A DNA stretch of 64,000 nt from Coriobacteriia bacterium (GTDB taxonomy: Bacteria; Actinomycetota; Coriobacteriia; Anaerosomatales; PHET01), in contig JAXMKZ010000005.1 of assembly GCA_034370385.1 (NCBI GenBank), positions 237,659 through 301,658 of the forward strand, read 5' to 3'. Below, one piece after another: positions 8,765-17,288 of this stretch. The notes below the pieces were generated by a model. The model did no database searches. It was not told where the DNA came from and saw nothing but the letters and a program-made list of their open reading frames with translations. How positions within the stretch are numbered: position 1 is the stretch's first letter; each line of letters starts with the position of its first letter. Position numbers and translations under genes: made by a program.

Positions 8765-9783
8765 AGCCCTCTCACCGCCTCGAGGACGAGCGCTGCGAAC
8801 TGCGTCGGTGCCGCCAGGGCGTAACTGTGGGCACCGGGGACGACGTAGGTGGTCACGTAGGTCAACACCAGAATCGCGAACGATAGCAGCGACAGGCCGG
8901 CCACCGTCTTCCACATGCCCTGGCGGCGCAGGTACAGCCGGGCGTGCAGGTAGGCGGTGTACAGAAGCCACATCATGAGCGACATGTTGACCTTGCCGCT
9001 CCACCACCAGGAGTCGCCGCTCCACGCCAGGATCGCCCACGGGAAGCCGATGAGCATGCCGAACGTCAGCGGTAGGTAGCCGAAGCGCGCCCACCGGTAG
9101 GAGGTCGTCTCGTACGCAGAATGGCGATGCGAGATCATGAGCAGCGTGGCCAGGAACGACAGCGCAAACGCGCCGTAGCTCAGAAACAGAAGCGGGGGAT
9201 GCACCCACATGTACCAGGCGTTGTAGTAGTACTGCATCGCGTTGTACATGCCCTCGAAGGCCTGCTGCGCGGGCACGCCCCCCATCGAGGTTGCTTGCAG
9301 ATAGCCGGTGAACTGCCCGATGAAGCCGGGTACGGGATCGGTGAAGGGCTGGCCCACGAGGGCGGCACCTGCGGCCAGAACCGCGGTGATGAGCATCGCG
9401 CCCGGCAAGAGTTCTTCTCGGTGGCGCCGCATCACGCTGCCCAGCACCGCGACGGCGAGCGCCCAGACGAAGAGCTTCTCAGACTCCACCCACAGAGGCA
9501 CCGCCACCCGCCCCGCGATGACGCCGGTAGCGGGATCGACCACGGCCGAAAGCTGCCAGAGCTCGAAGTGGAACCAGGCCAAGACGGCCTCACCCATAAG
9601 CAGCAGCCCGGTCATGCCCCCAAGGACCCATCCGCGCCAGCGGCGGGCAGCCGGAAGCACCGCGGCCAGGCCGAGAAGCAGCGCGGCTGCAACCAGTAGC
9701 GCTTGGTACGGAGTACCGATCAGCGCAAGCGTCTGCGTCAGCGACTGCAGCTCGGCATAGGTCTGTTCGGGCGAAGCGGGCAT
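8761..9783 (-). CDS. CcsA/CcmF-family cytochrome c assembly-like protein
   Basis: 340 residues with multiple membrane helices. The stretch WYMWVHPPLLFLSYGAF carries the HPP motif of the CcsA/CcmF/NrfE haem-handling superfamily. The WWD region is atypical: GDSWWWSGKVN stands where W-x-W-D-P-K-E is expected, so haem presentation may differ. The ATG at 9783 has GGAG five bases upstream. A GTG at 9810 lies at or before the start point predicted from the TATACT -10 element and is unlikely. Apocytochrome genes such as the one at 5753 could be clients, by inference. Confidence 0.75.
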   Translation of the reverse strand: MPASPEQTYAELQSLTQTLALIGTPYQALLVAAALLLGLAAVLPAARRWRGWVLGGMTGLLLMGEAVLAWFHFELWQLSAVVDPATGVIAGRVAVPLWVESEKLFVWALAVAVLGSVMRRHREELLPGAMLITAVLAAGAALVGQPFTDPVPGFIGQFTGYLQATSMGGVPAQQAFEGMYNAMQYYYNAWYMWVHPPLLFLSYGAFALSFLATLLMISHRHSAYETTSYRWARFGYLPLTFGMLIGFPWAILAWSGDSWWWSGKVNMSLMMWLLYTAYLHARLYLRRQGMWKTVAGLSLLSFAILVLTYVTTYVVPGAHSYALAAPTQFAALVLEAVRGL

Positions 9784-9810
9784 CCGCGCTCCAAGATCGG
9801 CGACCCCCAC

Positions 9811-9816
9811 AGTATA
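9811..9816 (-). promoter_or_regulatory. Probable -10 element for the CcsA-like operon
   Basis: TATACT on the minus strand, 28 bases upstream of the ATG at 9783. No convincing -35 is seen. It helps decide the start of the gene. Confidence 0.45.
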
Positions 9817-9850
9817 GATGCTTGGCCCGTATCAGCGGTTCTCGTTAGCC

Positions 9851-11110
9851 CTATCGCGTGACCCGAATCGTTCGGGAGGTGGCCGATTTCGCGGCAGCGT
9901 AGCGGCTGTCGCCCGAGTGCGAGGCGTAGATCCGCCACGTGCCGACGCTGGCGGACAAGAACCGTACCGACGCGCTGTAGCGGGAGTACGTCGAGTAGTT
10001 CGTGACCTTCGCCGGAAGGTAGCCACGCGTCTTCCACGTGCCGTTGGCCTGGCGTTGCTGCAGGTAGACACGCATGACCTTCGTCCCCGCCACGTGCCGC
10101 GGCTTGAGGTTGCCGTATACCGTGAAGGGTCGGTTGACCTTCGCGCTGGCCGGCACGACGGGGGTTCCTATCGCCGGTCGCGTCTTTGCGATCAAGTTCC
10201 AGCCGGACACGTTGCACTGCCCCTTGCCGTTGTCGCCGGTGGCGAGAACCTTGCCGGCCGAGGTCAGGGCGACGGTGTGATACGAGCCGCCCTCGACAGC
10301 GGTGACGCTCTTCCAGGAGCCGGTGTTGCGCTGGCCCTCAAGGTTGCGACCGAGCGCCACGACGGTGCCGTCCGTCTTGAGGGCGACCGTGTGCCATCCA
10401 CCGCCGGCGATGGCCTTGACTCCACTGAGGCCGGAGGTGTTGCACTGGCCGGAGTCGTTAGCGCCCACCGCCACGACGGTGCCGTCGGTCCTCAGCCCAA
10501 TGGTGTGGGTGATTCCGCACGCGATCGCTTTGATGCCGCGCATCTCGGAGACGTTGCACTGGCCATGGGGGTTCTGGCCGGTTGCTACAACCGTCCCGTC
10601 CCTCTTGAGGCCCACGGTGTGGTTCCCGCCGGCAGCGATAGCGATGATATCCCGCCACGTGGAGACGTTGCACTGACCGTAGGCGTTGTAGCCCACAGCG
10701 ACGACGGTACCGTCTGTTTTCAGGCCCACCGTATGGCCGCCGCCGCCAGCCACTGCTTTGACGTTGCTCCACGCAGATGTGTTGCCTTGTCCGTCGTTGT
10801 TGTGGCCGACGACCTTCACCGTGCCGTTCGAAAGCAGGGCGACCGTGTGATAGCCGTGCGCGGAGATCGCGACGACCGACTTGAGGCTGGCTACATTGGT
10901 CTGGCCAGCGAAGTTGGAGCCCACTCCTACCGCGGTGCCATTCGACTTGAGCCCGATCGTGTGATCCACTCCGGCGGCCAGCCCCGGCGTTGCCGCGACG
11001 GCGGCAGTCGGACTGAGCATCCCCACCGTCCCGAGCACGAGGACGGTGAGTACGGCGACCACTGCTACCTGTCGCTGACTCAGGGTGATAAGCGGCGTGT
11101 GAGTTCGCAT
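9851..11110 (-). CDS. Secreted RCC1-type seven-bladed propeller protein
   Basis: 419 residues. The N-terminus is a signal peptide (VAVVAVLTVLVLGTVGMLSP, cleavage near AVAATP). Seven repeats of about 38 residues follow (residues about 45-310), each of the form G-x-x-HT-[IV]-[AG]-L-x-x-[DN]-G-T-V-x-x-x-G-x-N-x-x-G-Q-x-N, enough for a complete RCC1/BLIP-II-like propeller. The last 105 residues form an Ig-like beta domain clearly related to the C-terminus of the caspase protein at 50.3-53.8 kb. The binding partner is unknown. A GGAG site lies about 10 bases upstream of the ATG at 11110. Confidence 0.85.
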   Translation of the reverse strand: MRTHTPLITLSQRQVAVVAVLTVLVLGTVGMLSPTAAVAATPGLAAGVDHTIGLKSNGTAVGVGSNFAGQTNVASLKSVVAISAHGYHTVALLSNGTVKVVGHNNDGQGNTSAWSNVKAVAGGGGHTVGLKTDGTVVAVGYNAYGQCNVSTWRDIIAIAAGGNHTVGLKRDGTVVATGQNPHGQCNVSEMRGIKAIACGITHTIGLRTDGTVVAVGANDSGQCNTSGLSGVKAIAGGGWHTVALKTDGTVVALGRNLEGQRNTGSWKSVTAVEGGSYHTVALTSAGKVLATGDNGKGQCNVSGWNLIAKTRPAIGTPVVPASAKVNRPFTVYGNLKPRHVAGTKVMRVYLQQRQANGTWKTRGYLPAKVTNYSTYSRYSASVRFLSASVGTWRIYASHSGDSRYAAAKSATSRTIRVTR

Positions 11111-11321
11111 GCGCGTTCACTCCGTTCGGCCAAGAGGCTTCCCCTGCGTTGGTCCTTCCCCGGGCTCGATAGTAGCAAACGATTGTCGGCCCACGAAATC
11201 GAGGTCTGTTGCGCCCTGTGTGCCCGCGGCGCCGGTTTGCTGCTCTTCCCGCGCCACGGGTACACTCACATTCCGTGCACGGGCCGAGGGGTCGTGCCGT
11301 CGAAGGGAAGCGCCGCACCCC

Positions 11322-12560
11322 ATGTGGTTCAGCCGATTGCGCAAACGTGTCGAGCGCGCGCTCATCGTTTCGTGGCGCGAGCAGCCCAGCCGTCACGACA
11401 TCGAGGCTCTGCAGGCGAACATCCGCCGCGTCGGCCTTGTGATCAGGGTCCGCTGGACCCTGATCGGCGTACTCGCGATCTTCTCGTTGCTCGCCGCCTC
11501 GGCGTACATGACGCTCATGGACGTCAGCGAACTAGCGAGTCTCATGGCCATTCCGGCGCTCAGCTTGGGCTTCGTCGTCGTCTATAACGCCTTCTACGCA
11601 GCGAACTACCGCCGGCTTGGCAACATCGCGGTATGGAACAACCTGCAGCTGGCCCTCGATGCGGTGGTCGTCACCGTCCTCGTCTACTTCAGCGGAGGCG
11701 TGAACTCCTGGTTCTGGTCGATGTATGCGCTGTTCATCCTTGAAGCGGCGTTCATCCTGCCGCGAAGCAGGTCGGCGTGGCTGCACGCCGCCTTCAGTCT
11801 CGCGTTGCTCACCGTGGTCGAGTGGGGGGAGTTCTTCGGACTCTGGCCCCACGTGGCCATTCCCTTCGCCAACGCCGAGGTCCACACCGATTTCGTGTTC
11901 GTCTCAGTGCGTTATCTGTGGCAGGTCGCCGTGCTTCTGGGGACCGCCTCGGTGGCGACTCAGCTTGTCGGTGAGTTCCGGCGGGAACTGGCAAGCCGCC
12001 GCTCCCAGGCGCTGATGGATGAGATGACCGGCTTGTACTCGCGTTCGTATTATCTGCGCTCCCTCGCCTCCGAGATCAGGCGCGCCGAGCGCGACGGCAG
12101 AGAGTTGCACGTGCTCTTGGTCGACATCTACCGCTTCGGCGAGTTCAACACGCGTTTCGGATACGAGCGGGGCGACGAGATGCTCGTTGCCGTCGCTGGG
12201 GCGACCTCAGCCGCGCTGATACCGACCGGCGATGCGATCGCCACCACGAACCTGGTTTCCCGGTTCGGCGGCGAGGAGTTCGCCGTGCTCTACGCCGAGG
12301 ACGAGCGACTCGACGCGGCCCCGCTGACGGCTGATGCGCTCGGAATGGGCGAGCACATATGCGAGACGGTCGCGCGCGTGCTCGTGCAAGACGTCGGGGT
12401 GGTGGTGTCGGTAGGCGTGGCGTCGTACCCACTCGACGGGCGAACGGCCGATGAGCTGCTCGACGCCGCTGACGTCGCGCTGGGATGTGCGGCGCGCGAG
12501 GGCGGGAACCGGGCGGTTGCAGCCGCCGACTGCGTGCCGGACGACTCCGAGGACGTCTAG
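11322..12560 (+). CDS. Membrane diguanylate cyclase (GGDEF domain)
   Basis: 412 residues. Four to six membrane helices occupy residues about 35-215, then a GGDEF domain. The signature is RFGGEEF, and the metal-binding Asp and guanine-contacting Asn regions are present (VDIYRFGEFN), though the second Asp of the usual D-x-D is Tyr. No RxxD inhibitory site precedes the signature. Cyclic-di-GMP synthesis is therefore plausible and probably not product-inhibited through the I-site. The ATG at 11322 is chosen because upstream in-frame codons overlap the divergent RCC1 promoter region; AAGGGAAG lies about 12 bases upstream. Confidence 0.85.
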   Translation: MWFSRLRKRVERALIVSWREQPSRHDIEALQANIRRVGLVIRVRWTLIGVLAIFSLLAASAYMTLMDVSELASLMAIPALSLGFVVVYNAFYAANYRRLGNIAVWNNLQLALDAVVVTVLVYFSGGVNSWFWSMYALFILEAAFILPRSRSAWLHAAFSLALLTVVEWGEFFGLWPHVAIPFANAEVHTDFVFVSVRYLWQVAVLLGTASVATQLVGEFRRELASRRSQALMDEMTGLYSRSYYLRSLASEIRRAERDGRELHVLLVDIYRFGEFNTRFGYERGDEMLVAVAGATSAALIPTGDAIATTNLVSRFGGEEFAVLYAEDERLDAAPLTADALGMGEHICETVARVLVQDVGVVVSVGVASYPLDGRTADELLDAADVALGCAAREGGNRAVAAADCVPDDSEDV

Positions 12561-13219
12561 TGTTCCGCTGGACCGTGAGGGCGCTCATAGCGCTCGCGCT
12601 TGCCCTGTTCGCCCTCGGTGTGGCGGTCGTGCCCTTGCAGGCCCCGCAGTTCACGCACGCACTCTCGTCGCGCTACTCGCGCGCGCAGGAGGCAGGGCTC
12701 TCAAGCGATCAGATGCTGAGCGTAGCCCAGAGCGTTCGGGTGTTCGTCGTGCAGGGGACGGGCGCTCTCCCCGAGCGGGTCGCCGGTCGCGAGGGGTTCG
12801 ACGAGGCCGCCGTCGCGCATCTGGTTGACGTGCGTCGGGTGCTCGACGGGGCTCGTGTCGCGACGGGCCTGCTCGGCCTGGTGCTTGTGGCGTGGTTCGC
12901 CGTTGCGTGGAGGGCCCGCAGGTACGATGAGGTCGCAGCCGCCCTCGGGCTTGGCGTCCTAACGACGCTGCTCGTGCCCATGCTGGCGGTGCTCGTGGGC
13001 GTGGTGGATTTCGACGGATTCTTCACGGCGTTTCACGGCGTCTTCTTTGCGAGCGGCACGTGGACGTTCCCCGCGGATTCCCTGCTCATCTTGACTTTCC
13101 CCGAGCCGTTCTGGGTGCTCAGCGGCTTAGCGTGGGGGGTCGGAGTCCTCTCCGTGGCGGGCGTCTACGGCCTCGCGTGGGTGCTCGTGCGGCGGCGGGC
13201 GACGACGACGACGGACTGA
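12560..13219 (+). CDS. DUF1461 integral membrane protein
   Basis: 219 residues. An N-terminal membrane helix, an extracytoplasmic loop of about 90 residues, then three or four more helices match the DUF1461 (TIGR01906) layout; the region around FDGFFTAFHGVFFASGTWTFP is typical of the family. Function is unknown. The GTG at 12560 overlaps the last base of the GGDEF gene's stop codon, so the two are co-translated. A GAGG site precedes it. Confidence 0.75.
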   Translation: MFRWTVRALIALALALFALGVAVVPLQAPQFTHALSSRYSRAQEAGLSSDQMLSVAQSVRVFVVQGTGALPERVAGREGFDEAAVAHLVDVRRVLDGARVATGLLGLVLVAWFAVAWRARRYDEVAAALGLGVLTTLLVPMLAVLVGVVDFDGFFTAFHGVFFASGTWTFPADSLLILTFPEPFWVLSGLAWGVGVLSVAGVYGLAWVLVRRRATTTTD

Positions 13220-13382
13220 TGCGTGTCGACGATTGAGATTAAGAAGCGTGACAAACGGCCGAGCAGGTGTAGACTTTCCTACGAAGCGGGCCATGTGAGC
13301 CCGAATACGGGGGAAAGACCGCAATACCTTGCCACACCGGCGAGTGCCCCACGCGGTCATTACGTGAAGGAGGCGACTGCGA

Positions 13383-13532
13383 ATGCCAGCCAAGGAAGGT
13401 TACTGCGTCAAGTGCAAGTCCAAGAGGGAAATCAAGGACGCCCAGGATATCACCATGAAGAATGGTCGCCCTGCGACTCAGGGCCTGTGCCCCGAGTGCG
13501 GCACCAAGATCTTCAAGATCGGCAAGTCGTAA
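13383..13532 (+). CDS. DUF5679 small zinc-ribbon-like protein
   Basis: 49 residues, too short for many gene callers. Two CxxC pairs (CVKC and CPEC) flank a conserved TMKNGRPATQG segment, which is diagnostic of DUF5679, a small protein common in actinobacteria. A strong AAGGAGG site lies about 10 bases before the ATG. A possible promoter GTGACA-N16-TAGACT is visible at about 13246-13273. It is a single-gene unit with a hairpin downstream. It probably binds zinc; its role is unknown. Confidence 0.88.
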   Translation: MPAKEGYCVKCKSKREIKDAQDITMKNGRPATQGLCPECGTKIFKIGKS

Positions 13533-13564
13533 GCCGACCGCATATCCTGTTCAGGATGTGATCA

Positions 13565-13604
13565 AGCGCCGTCAGCCCGATAGGGCAGGCGGCGCTCTCA
13601 TTTG
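13565..13604 (+). terminator. Hairpin terminator after the DUF5679 gene
   Basis: A stem of AGCGCCG with CGGCGCT closes an inner GCCC/GGGC pairing and is followed by the weakly T-rich CTCATTTGTT. It lies 33 bases after the stop codon. Confidence 0.6.
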
Positions 13605-13686
13605 TTGACACCTGTGAGAGCACAGGCGTAGCGTGTCGCCGGTGCGCATGACTGCGCACGATTCGCGGGGAGGCCGAAGCCATCAC

Positions 13687-14328
13687 ATGAACGTCATCGT
13701 AGTGGGATGCGGGCGCGTCGGCTCACAGCTTGCGACGCTGCTCTCGATCGAGGGCAACAACGTAGCCGTGATAGACAAGGATGCGGACTCCTTCCGCAGA
13801 CTGGGTTCCGCCTTCAACGGCGTCACGATCAGGGGGCTGGGCTTCGACGAAGAGGTGCTGCTCGAGGCCGGCGTTGAAGAGGCGGACGTGTTCGCGGCCG
13901 TCACCAACCTCGACAACACGAACCTCATGGCGGCCGAGGTGGCGCGCAAGCTCTTTCACGTACCGCACGTCGTGGCGCGGCTGTACAACCCCCAGCGCGA
14001 GCGCACCTACCAGCAGCTCGACCTCGACTATGTCTGCGGAACCACCCTTGTGGCCGAGTCGCTGCTCGACAAGATCAAGTCGGGGCACGGGCATCACGTG
14101 GACACGTTCGGTGACGTCGAGATCGTCGTGTTCAAGCTGCGCTCGGATTGGGCCGGCAAGAGAGTCCGTGAGATGTTCATCGAGGGACAGATGCTCCCGG
14201 CGATCATCGCGCGAGGTAACCGGACATTCATTCCCAGCCTGGACTCTCAGTTCGAGCTGGGCGACGTGGTGCGGGTTGCCGTGAAGAACGAAGTGGTGCC
14301 CAAGCTCTCGCGTTTCATGGAGGAGTAG
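13687..14328 (+). CDS. trkA: TrkA-family potassium uptake regulatory protein 1
   Basis: 213 residues. The N-terminal Rossmann (RCK/TrkA-N) domain begins MNVIVVGCGRVGSQLA with the GxGxxG nucleotide site, and an acidic residue ends beta-2 (VIDKD). A TrkA-C domain follows (about 135-213, including GKRVREMF). It binds NAD(H) or ATP and gates TrkH at the membrane face. It is the first gene of the trk operon and ends two bases before the second trkA gene. Confidence 0.9.
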   Translation: MNVIVVGCGRVGSQLATLLSIEGNNVAVIDKDADSFRRLGSAFNGVTIRGLGFDEEVLLEAGVEEADVFAAVTNLDNTNLMAAEVARKLFHVPHVVARLYNPQRERTYQQLDLDYVCGTTLVAESLLDKIKSGHGHHVDTFGDVEIVVFKLRSDWAGKRVREMFIEGQMLPAIIARGNRTFIPSLDSQFELGDVVRVAVKNEVVPKLSRFMEE

Positions 14329-14330
14329 CG

Positions 14331-14999
14331 GTGTACATCGTCATCAACGGCGGCGGCAAGGTGGCATCGTACCTAGCGCGGACCCTTGCGGAGTCCGGGC
14401 ACGATGTCGCGGTGATCGAGAAGCGCGCGGACGTGGTGGACAAACTCGTGGTGGAGCTTCCGCGCAAGGTGCTCGTGATCCTCGGGGATGGATGCGATGC
14501 GGCGTATCAGGATGACGCGGGCGTGTCGCGCGCCGATGTCTTTGCGTCGGTCACCGGTGACGATGACGACAACCTCGTCGCGTGCCAGCTGGCCAAGGTC
14601 GCATTCGGCGTGCCGCGTGCGATCTCTCGCGTCAACAACCCGAAGAACGAACACATCTTCAACGCGCTCGGAATCGAGGCGATCTCGTCCACGACCATCA
14701 TCAGTCGCATGATCGTCGAAGAAGCCACCGTCGGTGACATACGCACCCTCACCACGTTGCGCGAAGGCAACATGGCGATTGTCGAGATCGAGCTGCCCAA
14801 GGACCGCTGCACGGTGTGCAACCAGCCCGTGGCGGACCTCAACCTGCCCAAGGACTGCGTGCTGATCGCGGTGCTGCGGGAGGACGGAAGCACCGAGACC
14901 GTGCGCGGCGATACGCTGCTCAACGCCGGTGACACGGTTATCGCATTCACCGCCGTCGAGTCGGAGCGCAACCTCAAGAGAGTGTTGACAGGGGAGTAG
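14331..14999 (+). CDS. trkA: TrkA-family potassium uptake regulatory protein 2
   Basis: 222 residues. The Rossmann motif is MYIVINGGGKVASYLA (GGGxxA form) and the acidic residue after beta-2 is in VIEKRADV. It carries a TrkA-C domain with an unusual cysteine pair (CTVCNQPV). GTG start with a GGAGGAG site in the end of the previous gene. Two single-RCK proteins in tandem are common in actinobacteria and may assemble as a mixed ring. The c-terminal CxxC pair could bind metal or respond to redox. Confidence 0.88.
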   Translation: MYIVINGGGKVASYLARTLAESGHDVAVIEKRADVVDKLVVELPRKVLVILGDGCDAAYQDDAGVSRADVFASVTGDDDDNLVACQLAKVAFGVPRAISRVNNPKNEHIFNALGIEAISSTTIISRMIVEEATVGDIRTLTTLREGNMAIVEIELPKDRCTVCNQPVADLNLPKDCVLIAVLREDGSTETVRGDTLLNAGDTVIAFTAVESERNLKRVLTGE

Positions 15000-15000
15000 C

Positions 15001-15168
15001 GTGGCGAGCGGGCATTCGGGCTGGGGCGAAAGCCGAATTCAAGCCATCACGTCCCGGGTACACTGGCGCGGTTACGCGCTGGGAATCGCGACCGAGGTAC
15101 TGTTCGTGCTGGCTCTGACCGGTGTCGGGTTCGCGTTGGCCGTGATCGCGATGGTGTTGTGGGGATGA
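15001..15168 (+). CDS. Small single-helix membrane protein inside the trk operon
   Basis: A 55-residue frame beginning with GTG one base after the trkA2 stop, preceded by a strong AGGGGAG site 5-6 bases upstream, and ending in an ATGA overlap with trkH. The N-terminal 30 residues are basic/polar (GWGESRIQAITSRVHWRG) and the rest is one membrane helix (VLFVLALTGVGFALAVIAMV). Start and stop both fit tight translational coupling, so it is very probably translated. No family is recognised. By position it may be an accessory subunit of the TrkH channel. Confidence 0.72.
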   Translation: MASGHSGWGESRIQAITSRVHWRGYALGIATEVLFVLALTGVGFALAVIAMVLWG

Positions 15169-16667
15169 GCGTCCGCCCCCGCGCAGAGGACCATCTGCTC
15201 ATCGGCAAGTACACGGGCAAGGTGATCGTCGGTGTCGGCATGTTGATGATCGTGCCGCTCGTCGTCTCCCTGGTGTTTGCAGAATGGGACACCGCGCTGG
15301 ACTTCGTGATCTCGATGATGACGTGTTTCGTCTTCGGGTTCGGAGCCCAGGTGTTGTGTAGGACCGAGAAGGATCTGGCGTGGAGCCATGGGCTCGTCGT
15401 GGCATCCGGCTCTTGGATCTGGGCAACCGCGATCGGCTGCCTGCCGCACTACCTGTCCGGCCACATGGGCAGCTACGTTGACGCGACGTTCGACGTGATG
15501 AGCGGCTACACGACGACCGGTCTGTACCTGCTGCAGGATCTCGATCACATCAGTCACGGGCTGAATATGTGGCGTCATCTGCTCACCTACGCCGGCGGCC
15601 AGGGGATCGTGGTCATCGCTCTCACGTTTCTGTTCAAGGGGACAGCGGGCGCCTACAAGATGTATGTCGGCGAGGGCAAAGACGAGCGGCTGTTACCGAA
15701 CGTCGTGCAGACCGCACGCGCCATCTGGCTTGTCTCGCTCACGTACCTCGTGATCGGAACACTGGCTCTCTGGGCGGTCTCGCTCTACTTGGGCCAGGCG
15801 CCGATACGGGGATTCCTGCACTCCATGTGGGTCTTCATGGGCGCATGGTCTACCGGCGGGTTCGCGCCGCAGTCCTACAACACCATGTGGTTCCACTCCT
15901 TGAGCCACGAGTTGGTCACCATCGTCATCATGGTCGCGGGCTCGTTCAACTTCGCTCTGCACTGGGCGGTCTGGAAGGGAAACAGAAGAGAGATCGTGCG
16001 CAACATCGAGACGGTGAGCTTCGCCATCACGCTCACGGTGTTCACGATGGTGGCGACGTTCTGGCTCGCCAGATTGGGCGTCTACCCTGACGCGATGGCG
16101 CTCGGCCGCAAGGTCTTCTACCAGTTGGTTTCCGGGCACACGACCACGGGGTTCTCCACCATCTACTCGCGAGCGTTCGTCACGCAGTGGGGCGCCGTGG
16201 GCCTTGTGGCGGTTTCTGCGGTGATGGCCATCGGGGCCTCGGCCTGCTCGACCGCGGGCGGCATCAAGGGCATTCGAGTGGGCGTCATCGCAAAGGCTCT
16301 GGTGGAGGACGTTCGTCGCATGGTCGCCCCGGAGTCAGCGGTCATCCGCGAGCGCTATCACCACATCAAGGAGAACTGGCTTGATGACCGAGTCGTGCGC
16401 ACCGCGATGACCGTCACCATCCTGTACCTCGTCATGTACCTACTGACGGCGCTCCTCGGCGATCTCTACGGATACGAGTTCAGCCAGGCGCTCTTCGAGG
16501 GCGTCTCAGCGGGCTCGAACACGGGCCTCAGTTGCGGCGTGACTTCGCCGTTCATGCCGACCCCGATGAAGATCGCCTACATCGTTGCCATGTGGCTCGG
16601 GCGGCTTGAGTTCATGAGCGTGTTCGCGCTGCTCGGGTACGGCATCTCGATCGTAAGGGGGCGGTAG
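15165..16667 (+). CDS. trkH: TrkH-family potassium uptake channel
   Basis: 500 residues, about ten membrane helices. The pore-loop filter regions are visible around DVMSGYTTTGLYLL (about 112), SMWVFMGAWSTGGFAP (about 220), QLVSGHTTTGFSTI (about 325) and EGVSAGSNTGLSCG (about 445), each containing the characteristic T-T-G or N-T-G glycine. It moves K+ with Na+ or H+ across the cytoplasmic membrane, gated by TrkA. The ATG at 15165 overlaps the stop of the small protein gene. Good length for the family. Confidence 0.93.
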   Translation: MSVRPRAEDHLLIGKYTGKVIVGVGMLMIVPLVVSLVFAEWDTALDFVISMMTCFVFGFGAQVLCRTEKDLAWSHGLVVASGSWIWATAIGCLPHYLSGHMGSYVDATFDVMSGYTTTGLYLLQDLDHISHGLNMWRHLLTYAGGQGIVVIALTFLFKGTAGAYKMYVGEGKDERLLPNVVQTARAIWLVSLTYLVIGTLALWAVSLYLGQAPIRGFLHSMWVFMGAWSTGGFAPQSYNTMWFHSLSHELVTIVIMVAGSFNFALHWAVWKGNRREIVRNIETVSFAITLTVFTMVATFWLARLGVYPDAMALGRKVFYQLVSGHTTTGFSTIYSRAFVTQWGAVGLVAVSAVMAIGASACSTAGGIKGIRVGVIAKALVEDVRRMVAPESAVIRERYHHIKENWLDDRVVRTAMTVTILYLVMYLLTALLGDLYGYEFSQALFEGVSAGSNTGLSCGVTSPFMPTPMKIAYIVAMWLGRLEFMSVFALLGYGISIVRGR

Positions 16668-16668
16668 C

Positions 16669-17256
16669 GTGAATCGCCTGGCACGCCTCGCCGCTGTCGT
16701 GGTCCTGTGCGCGGTCACCTTCGCGGCCGGCGCCGCGCCCGCTTTCGGGTTCGAGAGCCCCAACGACCCGTCGAGTGCGGAGCTCGTGGAGAGCCCGAGG
16801 GAGTTCGATGGCACCACGATCACCTTCGAGGGCGAGGCGATAGGCGAATCGATGGTCCGCGGGGATCACGCCTGGCTGCACCTCAACGATGATGCGTACA
16901 TGTACGAGAACGTTGAGGAGGGTGCCCGGCTCGAGGGCTACAACAGCGGCATGCCGGTCTGGCTGCCGGCCGATCTCGCCCGGCGCGTCGAGGTGTTCGG
17001 CGACTACAAGCACGAGGGCGACGTCGTCCGGGTGATCGGCACCTACAATGCCGCATGCGCGGAGCACGGCGGCGACACTGACATCCATGCGACAGAACTC
17101 ACCGTGCTCCTTCCCGGTCGCGACGCTGAGGATCCCGTCGAGCCGTGGAAGATAGGGTTGACGCTTGTCATGACGGGGGCGGCCGCTGCGGTCATTCTGG
17201 CCGATCGCCGCCTCGGGCGCAGAGAGCTCCTGGGCATGGCACGCGCACGTCGTTGA
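16669..17256 (+). CDS. Exported protein with C-terminal membrane anchor
   Basis: 195 residues. A signal peptide (VVVLCAVTFAAGAAPAFGF) leads into an extracytoplasmic beta-rich domain of about 110 residues with an OB-fold-like pattern (FDGTTITFEGEAIGE, later VEVFGDYKHEGDVVRVIG). A single membrane helix (IGLTLVMTGAAAAVILA) and a basic cytoplasmic tail follow, so the domain is held outside the membrane. GTG start one base after the trkH stop, so part of the trk operon. Function unknown; it could modulate the potassium channel. Confidence 0.7.
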   Translation: MNRLARLAAVVVLCAVTFAAGAAPAFGFESPNDPSSAELVESPREFDGTTITFEGEAIGESMVRGDHAWLHLNDDAYMYENVEEGARLEGYNSGMPVWLPADLARRVEVFGDYKHEGDVVRVIGTYNAACAEHGGDTDIHATELTVLLPGRDAEDPVEPWKIGLTLVMTGAAAAVILADRRLGRRELLGMARARR

Positions 17257-17282
17257 CCGGTTCGATGGAGCGGTGCTAAGGT
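17253..17282 (+). promoter_or_regulatory. Candidate promoter for the T-box transcript
   Basis: TTGACC (17253-17258), an 18-base spacer and TAAGGT (17277-17282), just upstream of the leader. Confidence 0.45.
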
Positions 17283-17288
17283 TCGCCC

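Noticed and set aside
9990..10980. Regular 114-base periodicity suggesting a CRISPR-like array
   Set aside because: The repeats are in-frame codons for seven RCC1 blades and vary at synonymous sites; there are no unique spacers.
11111..11321. Possible cyclic-di-GMP riboswitch between the RCC1 and GGDEF genes (minus-strand GCACACAGGGCGCAACA)
   Set aside because: Only a partial resemblance to the GEMM-I core; the second conserved block and terminator are missing.
9818..11587. Plus-strand frame of 589 residues opposite the RCC1 gene
   Set aside because: Its repeats are the antisense of the RCC1 propeller; no ribosome site or family motif.
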